A DNA stretch of 41,276 bases from Deltaproteobacteria bacterium (GCA_013152945.1 JAADFL010000209.1:1-41276); one strand, 5' to 3'. Counted from the first letter of the stretch, positions 16,975 through 26,069 are shown. Notes: generated by a model not told the origin, from the sequence alone. Numbers and translations are program-made.

Positions 16975-18509
16975 GGGGCATTTATAAGGTCCCTTTTCCG
17001 TTTGCGGCCCAGTAAAAGTAACACGTCGGGTCTGTCCGGAAATGGAGCTGCGTACATCTCCCGGCCGCCGGCAAGCATCTCTCCGACCAGGATCCCGGCC
17101 CTGTCCCTGACCCGGCCAAGGCCCCCAGAGTGCCATTCCTCGTCCGGCATTTCGATTGCCTTATCGAGTAATGCCTTGAAAGGCCGTCCAAAAGAAAACC
17201 ACGAATTGACGGCAATATCGTAAATCACGCGGAGACGGTCATATAACACCTGCTGTTTCCCGGGCCACTTAAGAGGACTGACGCTCAGGTAGTTGCCTGC
17301 CAGGTCCATGCCCTTTTCAATGAGCCCCCGGCGAACGACCTCTTCATGCAACCGGGTCTTGGGGTAAGGCCAAAACACCGAGAACTGCAGTGCATCCGGA
17401 CGTAGATCGGCGGCGAAACGAAAGGTATCCCAGACATCCCGCTCTTTTTCGCCGGGTATCGCTGTCATAAAAAAAGTAAGGACGTTGACGCCATGCTCCT
17501 GAAGCGACCTCACGGCCCTGACAATGGTTTTTTCACTGAAAGACCTGTTGAGAACGTTCATCCTGATGCGATCGCTGCCGCTTTCGACGCCGATGCGCAC
17601 CATATAGGTCCCGGCATCGTCGGCCGCCGCGGCCAACTCGTCCGTAACCTGGGACGGCGCTGCACAAAAGACCAGCGGTAGATCGAACTTTTCCCTGTAA
17701 CCTTGCAGAAAACTCTTTGTCCAAGTCATGTTGCTCGGGAAAACATCGTCGGTAAAAGAAAAAACGCGAATCTTGTCTCCCCCCACTGCCGAGTATTCTT
17801 GAAGCTCCAGGAGAACCTCTTGTACAGGCCTCTTCCTCACCATGGGCGGTCTCTTTCCTCCCATGGCCTGTGTCATTATTTTCCTCATGGGTTCGTTGTG
17901 ACAATAGGAGCATCTGAAAGGACACCCCCTGCCGCTGATAGCATCGGCGTACCCGCGTTTTGCATCAAGGATGGCGTTATGGTCGAACAATTCAACGTCC
18001 ATGCGGTGCGAACCTGAAGAAAGATCAACAGGAAGCCCGATCGTATTGGCGACTATCTTTTTATCCAGGTTGAACCAGAAGCCGGGCATGTCCGGCTGCA
18101 ACCTGCCGTGTTCAAAATCGTCCACCAGCTCGACGAAACGCCCGTTGTCCGCTTCGCCCACGGCCACTGCCGTAACTCCCGGCCAACGCACGACTTCTTC
18201 GGGCAGTATGGTGGAATGAATGCCGCCGCATACTATGGGCAGGCCCGGCGAGCGCAAGCTGATCTCATGCGCCAACTCCCTTGCAGCCCATGCATGGTTG
18301 CTTCCAAAGGAAAAACCGACAAGATCCGGCGACCTCGACAACACATCCTGCGCTACTGCTCTTTTTTCATAGGGACGGCCCAGCACCTCGCTTATGTGAA
18401 CCAGCTCGACACCGTGACCCGCCTGCTTCAACTCCCTGCTCAAGACGGCCAGACCATGAGAAAGTCCTACCGGACAATCGAAGTTGAAAAAGACGAATAC
18501 CACCTTCAT
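16965..18509 (-). CDS. B12-binding-domain radical SAM protein
   Basis: This 514-residue class B-type radical SAM protein has an N-terminal cobalamin-binding-like Rossmann domain (1-140, with I-V-C-G-G-I-H-S-T). Next comes the radical SAM core with C196-x3-C200-x2-C203, F-T-D-D at the second strand and G-V-E-S-G-S-D further on. It is the last gene of a tight leftward operon. Its ATG overlaps the TGA of the preceding radical SAM gene as ATGA, so the two are translated together. Cobalamin radical SAM enzymes usually methylate or rearrange unactivated carbons in natural products, peptides or lipids. The substrate here is unknown. Its stop lies inside the 3' end of the convergent radical SAM gene. 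Confidence 0.87.
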   Translation of the reverse strand: MKVVFVFFNFDCPVGLSHGLAVLSRELKQAGHGVELVHISEVLGRPYEKRAVAQDVLSRSPDLVGFSFGSNHAWAARELAHEISLRSPGLPIVCGGIHSTILPEEVVRWPGVTAVAVGEADNGRFVELVDDFEHGRLQPDMPGFWFNLDKKIVANTIGLPVDLSSGSHRMDVELFDHNAILDAKRGYADAISGRGCPFRCSYCHNEPMRKIMTQAMGGKRPPMVRKRPVQEVLLELQEYSAVGGDKIRVFSFTDDVFPSNMTWTKSFLQGYREKFDLPLVFCAAPSQVTDELAAAADDAGTYMVRIGVESGSDRIRMNVLNRSFSEKTIVRAVRSLQEHGVNVLTFFMTAIPGEKERDVWDTFRFAADLRPDALQFSVFWPYPKTRLHEEVVRRGLIEKGMDLAGNYLSVSPLKWPGKQQVLYDRLRVIYDIAVNSWFSFGRPFKALLDKAIEMPDEEWHSGGLGRVRDRAGILVGEMLAGGREMYAAPFPDRPDVLLLLGRKRKRDLINAPQV

Positions 18510-19510
18510 GCGATGTCATCTCCGTTTCCGTGTCCCTTGCCTGCACTGTAATCACGGCCCGTCGAACCTGTATTTACCTTTGAAGCCCGACCGCAGACCT
18601 GGATTTCGTCTTCTCCGAATTCCTCCACGTAACGAGCCGCCACGCCCATGCACGCTTTGCCTTTCAACCCACACGACCTGCATTTCCGTGAAAAGACACG
18701 CTCAAAGGTCAGATCACCCGGGTGATGGGGATTGGACTCGTGGTCCAGTACGAAACCATTTGCCTGGCCCGGCTCCAAGAGATCATTGTTGAGTCCAGGC
18801 AAACAACCGATTGCACATGTCGGGAAAAAGGAAAATCCCAAATCCAGTCCAAGGCTATTTGCCTCTGCAACCAGGCCGGGCACGATCTCCCTGAAACGGG
18901 TGAGCCGGGGGGCTATTTCTTTATATCCGGCCGAAGCGCCTCCTACAGGAAATGGATTCGTCACGTGCCATCGCGCGTGTCCAAGGCGTGAAACCAGTTT
19001 GCCTGTTTCAGGAAGGCCATCCATGGTTTGTTTCACGACTGTCGTGTTTACCAGCACCCGGCCGGGTTTGCAAATATCCGCAAGATTCGCAACGGCCCGT
19101 TCCACCTTGGCGAATCCGTTCTCGTTGCCGGTAACCCATGCATAATCTTCAGCATTGCCTGCATGGATAGACAGCACTATTCGATCAGCCACGCCGCACA
19201 ACCACTCGGCCTCCCGCCTGTCAGCCAGTGCAAGGCCGTTGGTCGTAACCGTCAACCCGAGCATCCTGTCCTTGATCAACTTTGCGATTTCATGAATTTT
19301 AGGATGCGTCATGGGCTCGCCGCCGGCCAGGTCCACCTTTTTCACCCTGCCGCCGAGCTCATCGAGCCTGGAAGCAATGAATTCATAAGATAACATGTCG
19401 CCGGACGGGCATGCGCCTTGCTCGAAACAAAACACACATCTATTCTGACATGATGTCGTAACAAGAAACGACACTGTTCCCCCGCCGCCCGGCTTCGTCC
19501 GATTCATCAT
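18506..19510 (-). CDS. Radical SAM protein with C-terminal auxiliary-cluster cysteines
   Basis: This 334-residue protein has the radical SAM motif C21-x3-C25-x2-C28, G-G-E-P for SAM binding, and T-T-N-G and S-I-H strands typical of the MoaA/SPASM branch. The C-terminus has a cysteine set (C-x2-C-x5-C, then a later C) resembling a SPASM/twitch auxiliary cluster. Such enzymes often modify peptides or carry out oxidations. The start is set at the ATG at 19510 (two ATGs in tandem), because GAGGAA stands about six bases upstream and lies 10 bases after the glycosyltransferase stop. An ATG 13 codons earlier overlaps that gene and has no RBS. It is the middle gene of the operon. Confidence 0.85.
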   Translation of the reverse strand: MMNRTKPGGGGTVSFLVTTSCQNRCVFCFEQGACPSGDMLSYEFIASRLDELGGRVKKVDLAGGEPMTHPKIHEIAKLIKDRMLGLTVTTNGLALADRREAEWLCGVADRIVLSIHAGNAEDYAWVTGNENGFAKVERAVANLADICKPGRVLVNTTVVKQTMDGLPETGKLVSRLGHARWHVTNPFPVGGASAGYKEIAPRLTRFREIVPGLVAEANSLGLDLGFSFFPTCAIGCLPGLNNDLLEPGQANGFVLDHESNPHHPGDLTFERVFSRKCRSCGLKGKACMGVAARYVEEFGEDEIQVCGRASKVNTGSTGRDYSAGKGHGNGDDIA

Positions 19511-19520
19511 CCCTTGTTCC

Positions 19521-20432
19521 TCAAACCCCGAAAGAGCAAAGCAAGTCATTCATGACGCCGGCGGCCCCGGCCTCAAGCCTTGCTGATGACTTTAAGGCGG
19601 CATCCGAAAGCCCGGATGCAAGTTCACGATCGTCCTGCACCTTCCTTATTGCATCGGCCAGGGACGATGGATCTTCAGGAGGCACCATCAGAATCGATCG
19701 AGGCACACCCATGCAATCACAAAGGGCCGGCAAATCCGTTGCCACAGTCGGTACGCCGAGGTACTGGCTCAGTGCCGCTGTTGCCTGGCCTGCGGGATTG
19801 CCCGGCCTGGTGCACACGACAACACAAGCAGATCCTGCCATGAAGTCGCAGAGTTGATCAAACGGCATCAGGTCCAACGGTTCGATCCACCTGGAAGGCC
19901 CCAGTGTAATACGACCCAAGTCGGTCACAACGTGAATAGTCCTTTCAAGCCGCTCCGCTGCAAGCCTCAAGGTTTCGAAATCCCGCCAAATTCTGCCGGG
20001 AGAAACCACTCTCTTGGATCCTTCATCCGGCCTTCTCCCGGAAGGCTGTTTGAAATCTTCCAGCATAAGAGGAAAGAACATCACTGCGGCCGGAGCAAAA
20101 ACAGCTTTGAACAAACCCATGTTTTTATAGGCCTCTGCATCGGACATTATTGCGGAAACCAGGCATACTCCCGCCCTGGACAAGAGGAAGGCATCTTCCG
20201 TGGCCAACCTGTCTTGGCCGATACTGTCGAAAGCCACTATGCCACGGCCCTCCAGTCCCTGCTCATCCCGCCTCAAAAGGGAAAGTATGACTCCGAGGTC
20301 TCCCATTACAACCCGGGTATCCGGTGCTGCAACCGGCCTTGGATATTCAATTCGAATCTTTCGTCCCAGCCAGGAACGTTCGGCCTCAAAAGAACCGTAA
20401 AACAATATGTCGGCTTGATTCGACAAATACAA
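19521..20432 (-). CDS. Glycosyltransferase-like protein (GT-B type)
   Basis: This 303-residue protein looks like a short GT-B glycosyltransferase (GT4 style). Its C-terminal half contains a candidate nucleotide-sugar-binding segment: S-A-C-V-V-V-C-T-R-P-G-N-P-A-G-Q, then L-G-V-P-T-V-A-T-D-L-P. The N-terminal half is an alpha/beta domain with little recognisable signature, so acceptor and sugar are unknown. The TTG start at 20432 lies close to AAGGAAG; a second TTG two codons on has better spacing. First gene of the operon with two radical SAM genes, which suggests glycosylation of the product those enzymes make. A divergent promoter overlaps its own upstream region. Confidence 0.7.
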   Translation of the reverse strand: MYLSNQADILFYGSFEAERSWLGRKIRIEYPRPVAAPDTRVVMGDLGVILSLLRRDEQGLEGRGIVAFDSIGQDRLATEDAFLLSRAGVCLVSAIMSDAEAYKNMGLFKAVFAPAAVMFFPLMLEDFKQPSGRRPDEGSKRVVSPGRIWRDFETLRLAAERLERTIHVVTDLGRITLGPSRWIEPLDLMPFDQLCDFMAGSACVVVCTRPGNPAGQATAALSQYLGVPTVATDLPALCDCMGVPRSILMVPPEDPSSLADAIRKVQDDRELASGLSDAALKSSARLEAGAAGVMNDLLCSFGV

Positions 20433-20566
20433 ACTTCCTTTTCAACATGCCCTTCTGCATGAACAGGCGGTTCTCTTCCAACCGTGAGCCTCTTAACAAA
20501 AGCGTATATACGGGTCAATCCCATTCAGCCGGCGATTGCATCACTATCCGCCCGGAGCCGTACACG

Positions 20567-20595
20567 TTGACAGCAACTTATCATCATTATATCAA
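20567..20595 (+). promoter_or_regulatory. Overlapping divergent promoters
   Basis: Plus strand: TTGACA (20567-20572), 17 bases, TATCAA (20590-20595), reading toward the lipoprotein-pyrE genes. Minus strand: a perfect TATAAT (20591-20586) overlaps the plus -10, with only a weak -35, reading toward the glycosyltransferase/radical SAM operon. The overlap means the two could compete. Confidence 0.45.
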
Positions 20596-20693
20596 AATAC
20601 AGTTATGTATTACTCTTATGACATGGAATATTCGAGATTGGAAATCTTATCTATAGCCAGGCAGTGAATGGATTGGTATTCTTTCGGAGTAGG

Positions 20694-21479
20694 ATGGCAA
20701 TGATTTTTACAGGTAAAAAATTCGCAAAGAGGCTCACCCGGGCCACGGTCAAGCGCCCAATCAATCGGGTCGTGGTCCCCTTCATGCTGTTGCCATTGTG
20801 TTTTTATTCGTATTCATGCTCAAAAGGATCTCCCGATGAGAAAGCCGGCATTGCGCCCAATCGTAAGATGGATAAGCTGAATCCCGATGCAAGTGCAAAA
20901 TCCACGACATCGAATTCGGTCAATGATTCCAAGAAACCAGAGCAGGTGCCAAAACCAAGGGGAATAAAGATAATCAGAGAGGAGAAGTCCGGCCCCTCGG
21001 GAAGGTTGGTAATATATGCAGTATCAAGAAAGAAGATACTAAACCAAATTGTACCCTATCTCGAGTACTTGGCCAGCAGCAGAAATGCAAAAGATGCTTC
21101 CGTGTACTTATTCGACCGGGAAGATAAAGAGGCGGGTGTGCCCCTCGAGCCGGTCGACTATTTCAGGTTCTTCATCGGAGAATTGAAAATCAAGAATGGC
21201 AAAGGGGTGTTCATCGAAAACCCGGACTATTTCAAAGACGACGGGGATGTCACACCTAACGGCGACGAAATTGATCTTGCGTTCAAGATCTGGCATTGGC
21301 GAAAAAAAAATCACATGGAAGAGCTTGGACATGAAAGAGAATCCGCAGAGGCATTCGCCAAGGAAAAGGGCCTGGATCCCCACAACACCTGGCTTACCTA
21401 TGCCAAGGTATTGGATGATTCCATTTCGCTTGGAGAAAAACACTTCCTGAAACAAGAAGACAAGCTCAAGCATAAATAA
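20694..21479 (+). CDS. Predicted lipoprotein of unknown function
   Basis: This 261-residue protein has a basic start, a hydrophobic stretch (about 25-40) and S-Y-S-C-S, so it is probably a lipoprotein with an imperfect lipobox. A Lys/Ser/Asn-rich linker (about 45-90) follows, then a compact charged domain without known motifs. The last part is rich in Lys, Glu and His. ATG at 20694 is chosen because GGAG lies four bases before it; an in-frame GTG 10 codons earlier has no RBS. It sits 15 bases ahead of pyrE and probably shares its transcript from the promoter near 20570. Confidence 0.65.
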   Translation: MAMIFTGKKFAKRLTRATVKRPINRVVVPFMLLPLCFYSYSCSKGSPDEKAGIAPNRKMDKLNPDASAKSTTSNSVNDSKKPEQVPKPRGIKIIREEKSGPSGRLVIYAVSRKKILNQIVPYLEYLASSRNAKDASVYLFDREDKEAGVPLEPVDYFRFFIGELKIKNGKGVFIENPDYFKDDGDVTPNGDEIDLAFKIWHWRKKNHMEELGHERESAEAFAKEKGLDPHNTWLTYAKVLDDSISLGEKHFLKQEDKLKHK

Positions 21480-21494
21480 AAGGAGTAGATCCGG

Positions 21495-22067
21495 TTGGAC
21501 ATTGACAATCAAAATCCGTTCCAAAGACTGCTCGAAATACTGTTGGAACGTTCTTTTGAAAAACGCCGTGTCGTACTGGCCTCAGGCAGGGTGAGTGACT
21601 ATTACATTGATTGCCGCGAGACATCCCTCAACCCGGAGGGCGCATACCTGGTAGGCCGGGTATTCCTGGAAAGGCTGCAACAGGGCCCAACCGTCGAGGC
21701 AGTTGCGGGAGTGACACTCGGCGGGGACCCTCTTGTCACGGCAATCGCAGTGGTGAGCCACCTTCAGGGATCTCCATTACCGGCAATAATAGTACGCAAA
21801 CAGGAAAAAGAGCATGGTAAAGGCGGAGCATTGGTAGGGGCGTCCGGGATAAAGACCGGCACCAGGATCGCACTTGTCGAAGATGTTGTGACAACCGGGG
21901 GATCCGTCATCAGGGCTATAGACAAGTTGAAAGGCGCGGGTTTCAATGTAATAAGGGTTCTGTGTCTGGTCGATCGTGAAGAAGGCGGATCACAAAGCTT
22001 GAAGAACATGGGTTTCGAGCTTGAAGCCATATTCAGGAAAAATGATTTTATGGCACGGGAAGCTTGA
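21495..22067 (+). CDS. pyrE: Orotate phosphoribosyltransferase
   Basis: This 190-residue enzyme of pyrimidine synthesis converts orotate and PRPP to OMP. It has the type I phosphoribosyltransferase signature with V-E-D-V-V-T-T-G-G-S (about 128-137), the orotate-side S-G-R-x-S-x-Y-Y segment near 30-38, and R-K-x-x-K-x-H-G-x-G near 100. The length is usual for the family. The TTG start follows AGGAG by nine bases. No other pyr gene is present in the window. It sits between two lipoprotein-like genes with which it may be co-transcribed. Confidence 0.93.
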   Translation: MDIDNQNPFQRLLEILLERSFEKRRVVLASGRVSDYYIDCRETSLNPEGAYLVGRVFLERLQQGPTVEAVAGVTLGGDPLVTAIAVVSHLQGSPLPAIIVRKQEKEHGKGGALVGASGIKTGTRIALVEDVVTTGGSVIRAIDKLKGAGFNVIRVLCLVDREEGGSQSLKNMGFELEAIFRKNDFMAREA

Positions 22068-22074
22068 TTTGAAG

Positions 22075-22683
22075 ATGCCTTACGGGAGACATACATTGCT
22101 GTTCCTCCTGGCTGTTGCACACCTGGGGTGTGCAACCCCTACGCCCAGGGAAAATATTACCCGCGATTACAACCACATCAGGGAGAAATGGACACGTAAC
22201 GACAAGCTGTTGAACATCTTTGATCTGCAGCTTTCTATTTATGCAACCTACCTGTCCCGGGAATTCAGGAAGGCGCGAAGAGAGTTCCTGACATCCCTGT
22301 ACGCTTACGATTCGCAGGAAGTCGAAAAACTAAGGCAGCAGGATGAAAAGGAAATGCAGGACGGAGAAGCTTTTCTTGTCGGAATCTTCATGCCGGACCG
22401 TAAATACGACAAGCTCGACCGGAAGAGGAGTCCATGGCACATTCGTATGCTCGTTGACAGCCTGCCGCCCCTGACTCCGGTAAAGCTGATTCGTAAAAAG
22501 TTATCCCGTCCCGAAAGGGAGGCCTTATATCCGCACCTCAAGATGTGGGACCGTATATATATCATTGTTTTCCAAAAGGTCAGGGATGACAATAGCCTTG
22601 CAATACCACCCGGTGCCCGGACATTGGAACTGGCCCTGGATGGTCCTTTGGGCGCAGTGAGATTAATCTGGAAACTCAAATGA
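22075..22683 (+). CDS. Predicted lipoprotein of unknown function
   Basis: This 202-residue exported protein has an N-terminal hydrophobic segment ending in A-H-L-G-C-A-T, so the Cys near residue 19 is a likely lipid-attachment site. The mature part is charged and mostly helical, with a conspicuous basic/acidic helix (about 60-105) and a C-terminal strand pattern (I-Y-I-I-V-F). No family is recognised. The ATG lies eight bases after the pyrE stop with only weak SD-like GGAAG, so translation is probably coupled. An in-frame start inside pyrE (22021) would add 18 residues but lacks an RBS. Confidence 0.6.
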   Translation: MPYGRHTLLFLLAVAHLGCATPTPRENITRDYNHIREKWTRNDKLLNIFDLQLSIYATYLSREFRKARREFLTSLYAYDSQEVEKLRQQDEKEMQDGEAFLVGIFMPDRKYDKLDRKRSPWHIRMLVDSLPPLTPVKLIRKKLSRPEREALYPHLKMWDRIYIIVFQKVRDDNSLAIPPGARTLELALDGPLGAVRLIWKLK

Positions 22684-22805
22684 GATACCATCCGGCATGT
22701 TACAAACTTCATACAGGACTTGAACACACTTCCCCGGGACGGGATCTTTCATGAAAAATGCCTTTTACCGGCCTTGCATGCAGGTTGGAGTTTTTTTATC
22801 TGTCT

Positions 22806-24449
22806 CTATCCATCTTTTTCACTTCTCTTCCTGGTCGCAGGCCTCCTCCATCCGCGCAACACGGTTGGTCGCTTGTAGTGTTGATCATCCTTTTCCGGGA
22901 AATCGAGATTGTAATGCAGGCCCCTGCTCTCCTGCCTTGCAAGGGCCGACTCGACAATCAACTGGGCGACGAGGGCCAGGTTACGAAGTTCGATCAAATC
23001 GGAGGTAATGAGAAAATCCCAGTAGTACTCGCGAATCTCGTTATTTATGAGTTCAATGCGTCTTCTTGCCCTGGCCAGCCTCCTCGCAGTCCTCACGATA
23101 CCTACGTAGTTCCACATCGAGCGCCTTATCTCGTCCCAGTTCTGCGAAACCAGGACCGACTCATCGCTGTCCACAGCCCAACCCGTGTCCCAATCCGGGA
23201 CCGTTAGCTTTTCCGGGTGAGACACACATGCAAACCTGTTTCCTGCATCCATTGCAGCCTTGTGTGCAAAGACCAGGGCCTCTAGCAAGCTGTTGCTGGC
23301 CAGCCTGTTGGCTCCATGGAGACCTGTATAAGATGTCTCGCCGATGGCATATAAACCGGGAAGATTTGTCCTTCCATTTTTATCGACTTTTATTCCGCCG
23401 CAAAGATAGTGGGCCGCCGGAACCACTGGTATGGGTTCGTTCGCCATGTCATAACCGTACTTCAGGCAGGCATTATAGATATTTGGAAATCGTTTTTCCA
23501 GGAAAGAGCGATCCTTGTGGGTGATATCCAGCAATACGTAATCCGCGCCGGACTGTTTCAGTTCCGTGTCAATCGTCCTCGCCACCACGTCCCTTGGAGC
23601 CAGGTCTTTCAGCGGGTGAACGCCTTGCATCAATAGCTTGCCGCCGACGGTTCTTAATACTGCGCCTTCGCCCCTGACAGCCTCGGAAATAAGGAAAGAC
23701 TTGGCATCAGGGTGATAGAGACATGTCGGATGAAACTGGATGAACTCCATGTTTGCAACATCCGCGCCCGCCCTGTATGCCATTGCAATACCGTCACCTG
23801 TTGCAACATCCGGGTTGCTGGTAACCAGGTACACCTTGCCTGCTCCACCTGTTGCAAGTATCGTGGCCTTTGCAAGAAACGTATGAACCTTCCCGTTACC
23901 TGTTTCCAATATATACGCACCCAAGCAGCAGTCTTCATCATCCGTTCTCAAAGTTCTCCTTAAGGTGATCAGGTCCACTGCCGAATGATGCTCGAATATT
24001 TCGATGTTTTCCGATTCACGGGCCCTTTGTGCCAGGACCTTTTCGACCTCCCTGCCTGTCAGGTCGCCGACATGGAGAATGCGTCTCTTGCTGTGTCCCC
24101 CTTCCCTTCCAAGGTCGTACTCGGTGCCGTTCATGGTAGTCCTTGTGGAAAAATCCAGACCGAATCTCTCGAGTTCCCTGATCCTTTCCGGGCCCTCCCT
24201 GACGCACATTTCCACAACAGTCCTGTCACACAGGTCATCTCCGGCCTTCAAGGTGTCATCGATGTGCTTTTCAAAGCTGTCTTCAACCGATGTAACGGCG
24301 GCAATGCCGCCCTGGGCGAAAGATGTAGCCGAATCGACGAGCCCCCTCTTTGTCACCAGGGCTACAGAACCTCTTTGGGATAGTTTCAAGGCAGAGAGAA
24401 GCCCGGCCACGCCGCTGCCGATCACCAGGAATTCATATGATTTTCGCAT
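22806..24449 (-). CDS. nadB: L-aspartate oxidase
   Basis: This 547-residue flavoprotein oxidises L-aspartate to iminoaspartate, the first step of de novo NAD synthesis. The FAD-binding G-S-G-V-A-G-L is at 11-17 and A-Q-G-G-I-A-A-V near 46-53. The conserved E-F-I-Q-F-H-P-T segment and R-G-E-G-A-V-L-R follow in the capping domain. H-L-C-G-G-type residues (A-H-Y-L-C-G-G-I-K-V-D) and G-L-Y-A-I-G-E identify the aspartate-oxidase branch of the succinate dehydrogenase flavoprotein superfamily. GGAG eight bases before the ATG supports the start. nadA and nadC are not in the window; nadE lies 1.6 kb away on the other strand. Confidence 0.95.
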   Translation of the reverse strand: MRKSYEFLVIGSGVAGLLSALKLSQRGSVALVTKRGLVDSATSFAQGGIAAVTSVEDSFEKHIDDTLKAGDDLCDRTVVEMCVREGPERIRELERFGLDFSTRTTMNGTEYDLGREGGHSKRRILHVGDLTGREVEKVLAQRARESENIEIFEHHSAVDLITLRRTLRTDDEDCCLGAYILETGNGKVHTFLAKATILATGGAGKVYLVTSNPDVATGDGIAMAYRAGADVANMEFIQFHPTCLYHPDAKSFLISEAVRGEGAVLRTVGGKLLMQGVHPLKDLAPRDVVARTIDTELKQSGADYVLLDITHKDRSFLEKRFPNIYNACLKYGYDMANEPIPVVPAAHYLCGGIKVDKNGRTNLPGLYAIGETSYTGLHGANRLASNSLLEALVFAHKAAMDAGNRFACVSHPEKLTVPDWDTGWAVDSDESVLVSQNWDEIRRSMWNYVGIVRTARRLARARRRIELINNEIREYYWDFLITSDLIELRNLALVAQLIVESALARQESRGLHYNLDFPEKDDQHYKRPTVLRGWRRPATRKRSEKDG

Positions 24450-24522
24450 AGTTCGCGCTCCAACTCTTTTATCAAGCCGTCATTCCTCCGTCACTCATGC
24501 CTCCAACAACAAGCCGATACTA

Positions 24523-24550
24523 ACTATCGCCTGTTTCAATGTTCTGTCAA
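24523..24550 (-). promoter_or_regulatory. Candidate promoter of nadB
   Basis: TTGACA (24550-24545), a 16-base spacer and GATAGT (24528-24523) on the minus strand. This gives a leader of roughly 65-70 bases before the nadB ATG. The -35 is perfect; the -10 matches four of six. Confidence 0.45.
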
Positions 24551-24684
24551 ATTACCCTGCCCCATCGCCTCAAATAGGCGCAAGGGATCGGTAGGTTGGG
24601 CATTCATTATTGATAAACCTCAATGAAAGGGACGGCAACCAGGCATGTACGGATGAGGCCGAAGGTTAATTTCAGCCCGTTATA

Positions 24685-25503
24685 TTAATCGTTACCCGAT
24701 ATCGCCTTTTTCACCAACAACTTGAAAACCAGCGAATACAGCCCGGGCGTCAACCTCTTCAGCCACCACAAAGGTTTCCCTGATATTCCTATCCATAGAG
24801 GTTGTTCCTTTTGTACCGCTGAAACAATATCCATAGCCGTCTTTTCCGGGCCGGGGGCATACTTTTCCATCAATTCAATGAATCTTTGCCCCCATTTTCC
24901 GGGAAGACTCATACGTCCGTCCCTTAATACATTCGTTTTAACCGCGGACGGGCAAACAGCAAGCACCCTGATGCCATGAGCGGACAATTCAATGTCGAGG
25001 GCTTCCGAAAGACCTACCAGGGCGGCCTTGGTCATGGAATAAGGGGAAACAAAAGGAAATGCATAGAGCCCGGCTATGGATGCGGTATTGACGATTATAC
25101 CTCCGCCCTGCTCCATCATTATGGGGACAAAAGCCCTAATTCCGTGAACAGCACTCCATAGGTTTACATCAACAATGCGATTCCATCCGTCAGGGGAAAT
25201 TTCGTGGACAGGTCCTGCAACCAGGATTCCCGCGTTGTTATGCAACACATCCACCCTACCCTCTTTTTCAAGCACCTCCTTTGCAAGGGATTCCATGTTG
25301 CGCGCAACAGAACAATCCAGGACATGGGTAGTTATTCTTACACCGCTTGCAGCCGCATCCCGGCCGGTCGAAGCAATACGTTCCCTGTCTATGTCAACCA
25401 GATGAAGAACCGCGCCGTAACCTGCATAGGTCATGGCAAGGGCCCTGCCTATGCCTGAACCGGCGCCGGTTATCACAACTACCTTATCCTTGAAGTTGTG
25501 CAT
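24685..25503 (-). CDS. Short-chain dehydrogenase/reductase
   Basis: This 272-residue classical SDR has the cofactor motif T-G-A-G-S-G-I-G (about 13-20) with D-I-D after strand two, indicating NAD preference. It also has N-N-A-G near 88-91, catalytic Ser in N-T-A-S and the active Y-S-M-T-K (Y-x3-K). The C-terminal tail is hydrophobic (L-W-W-L-K-R, then L-V-F-K-L-L) and may touch a membrane, as in retinol- or sterol-type SDRs. The start is ATG 25503, directly behind TTG and the TAG stop of the HTH gene, with no SD, so translation is probably coupled. The substrate is unknown. Confidence 0.88.
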   Translation of the reverse strand: MHNFKDKVVVITGAGSGIGRALAMTYAGYGAVLHLVDIDRERIASTGRDAAASGVRITTHVLDCSVARNMESLAKEVLEKEGRVDVLHNNAGILVAGPVHEISPDGWNRIVDVNLWSAVHGIRAFVPIMMEQGGGIIVNTASIAGLYAFPFVSPYSMTKAALVGLSEALDIELSAHGIRVLAVCPSAVKTNVLRDGRMSLPGKWGQRFIELMEKYAPGPEKTAMDIVSAVQKEQPLWIGISGKPLWWLKRLTPGLYSLVFKLLVKKAISGND

Positions 25504-25506
25504 CAA

Positions 25507-25932
25507 CTATAGACTGTTACTGAGGATCTTTTTGACTTGTCGTCTTCCCATCCGTCTCAAGGTAACCAGGGCCTGACGATTTTTCCCCTCGGGCCGCGCT
25601 TTTCCATATTCCCAAGTTCCAACAGCACTCAAAGAAACGCCAAGCAGCACGGAGAGTTCCCTCTGGGAAAGACCCAATCTCTTCCTCAAGCTCCGGATGA
25701 ACTTGGGCCCGATTCGAGCAGCCTTTGCCTCGTCCAAGTCAACCAGTTGTTCCAGAAGCAACCCGTTGCTTTCAGGCACCTTGGCTCCTAATTTATTCAC
25801 AACATCCTTTAGGCGGCGAACCTCCTTTTTGAGCACCTTTAGTTGTTTTGCGATAGGCTCTAATTGAACCTTTATTTCATGCCTTGCGAGTCTTGAAATC
25901 TCATCACGAAATACTGTTTCCATCTTTGCCAT
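25507..25932 (-). CDS. Coiled-coil protein with C-terminal XRE-type helix-turn-helix
   Basis: This 141-residue protein has heptad-like helices in residues 1-55 (a charged coiled coil) and a Cro/C1-type helix-turn-helix in about 76-120. The latter is recognisable by L-R-K-R-L-G-L-S-Q-R-E-L-S-V-L-L-G-V-S and then T-W-E-Y-G. This unusual order (oligomerising coil first, DNA-binding last) suggests a dimeric repressor. AGGAG lies seven bases before the ATG. The stop abuts the SDR gene with no gap, so it probably regulates or is co-regulated with it. The intergenic space with nadE contains a candidate promoter where it could act. Confidence 0.8.
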   Translation of the reverse strand: MAKMETVFRDEISRLARHEIKVQLEPIAKQLKVLKKEVRRLKDVVNKLGAKVPESNGLLLEQLVDLDEAKAARIGPKFIRSLRKRLGLSQRELSVLLGVSLSAVGTWEYGKARPEGKNRQALVTLRRMGRRQVKKILSNSL

Positions 25933-25968
25933 TGCTTGCTCCTTTTCACAAAAAACTGACTGATTCGT

Positions 25969-25997
25969 TTATCATCATGCTACCAATTTATTGTCAA
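25969..25997 (-). promoter_or_regulatory. Candidate promoter of the HTH-SDR operon
   Basis: A perfect TTGACA (25997-25992) with 17 bases to TGATAA (25974-25969), a poor -10. The site lies about 37 bases before the HTH gene ATG in an AT-rich divergent gap shared with nadE. Confidence 0.35.
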
Positions 25998-26069
25998 ATA
26001 GTTTTTTTAATAATAGTAATCGAATCAATTCCTTGCATTAAAGGAGACATAGCTGTATTAAGTTTATCC

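Noticed and set aside
24449-24523. Eight-codon ORF in the nadB leader
   Set aside because: The RBS is too close to its ATG and no regulatory codon run or hairpin is visible.
25884-26069. 62-codon extension at the N-terminus of nadE
   Set aside because: It runs over the opposite-strand HTH gene and an AT-rich gap, and it has no family similarity. NadE normally begins at M-R-I-A-L-A-Q.
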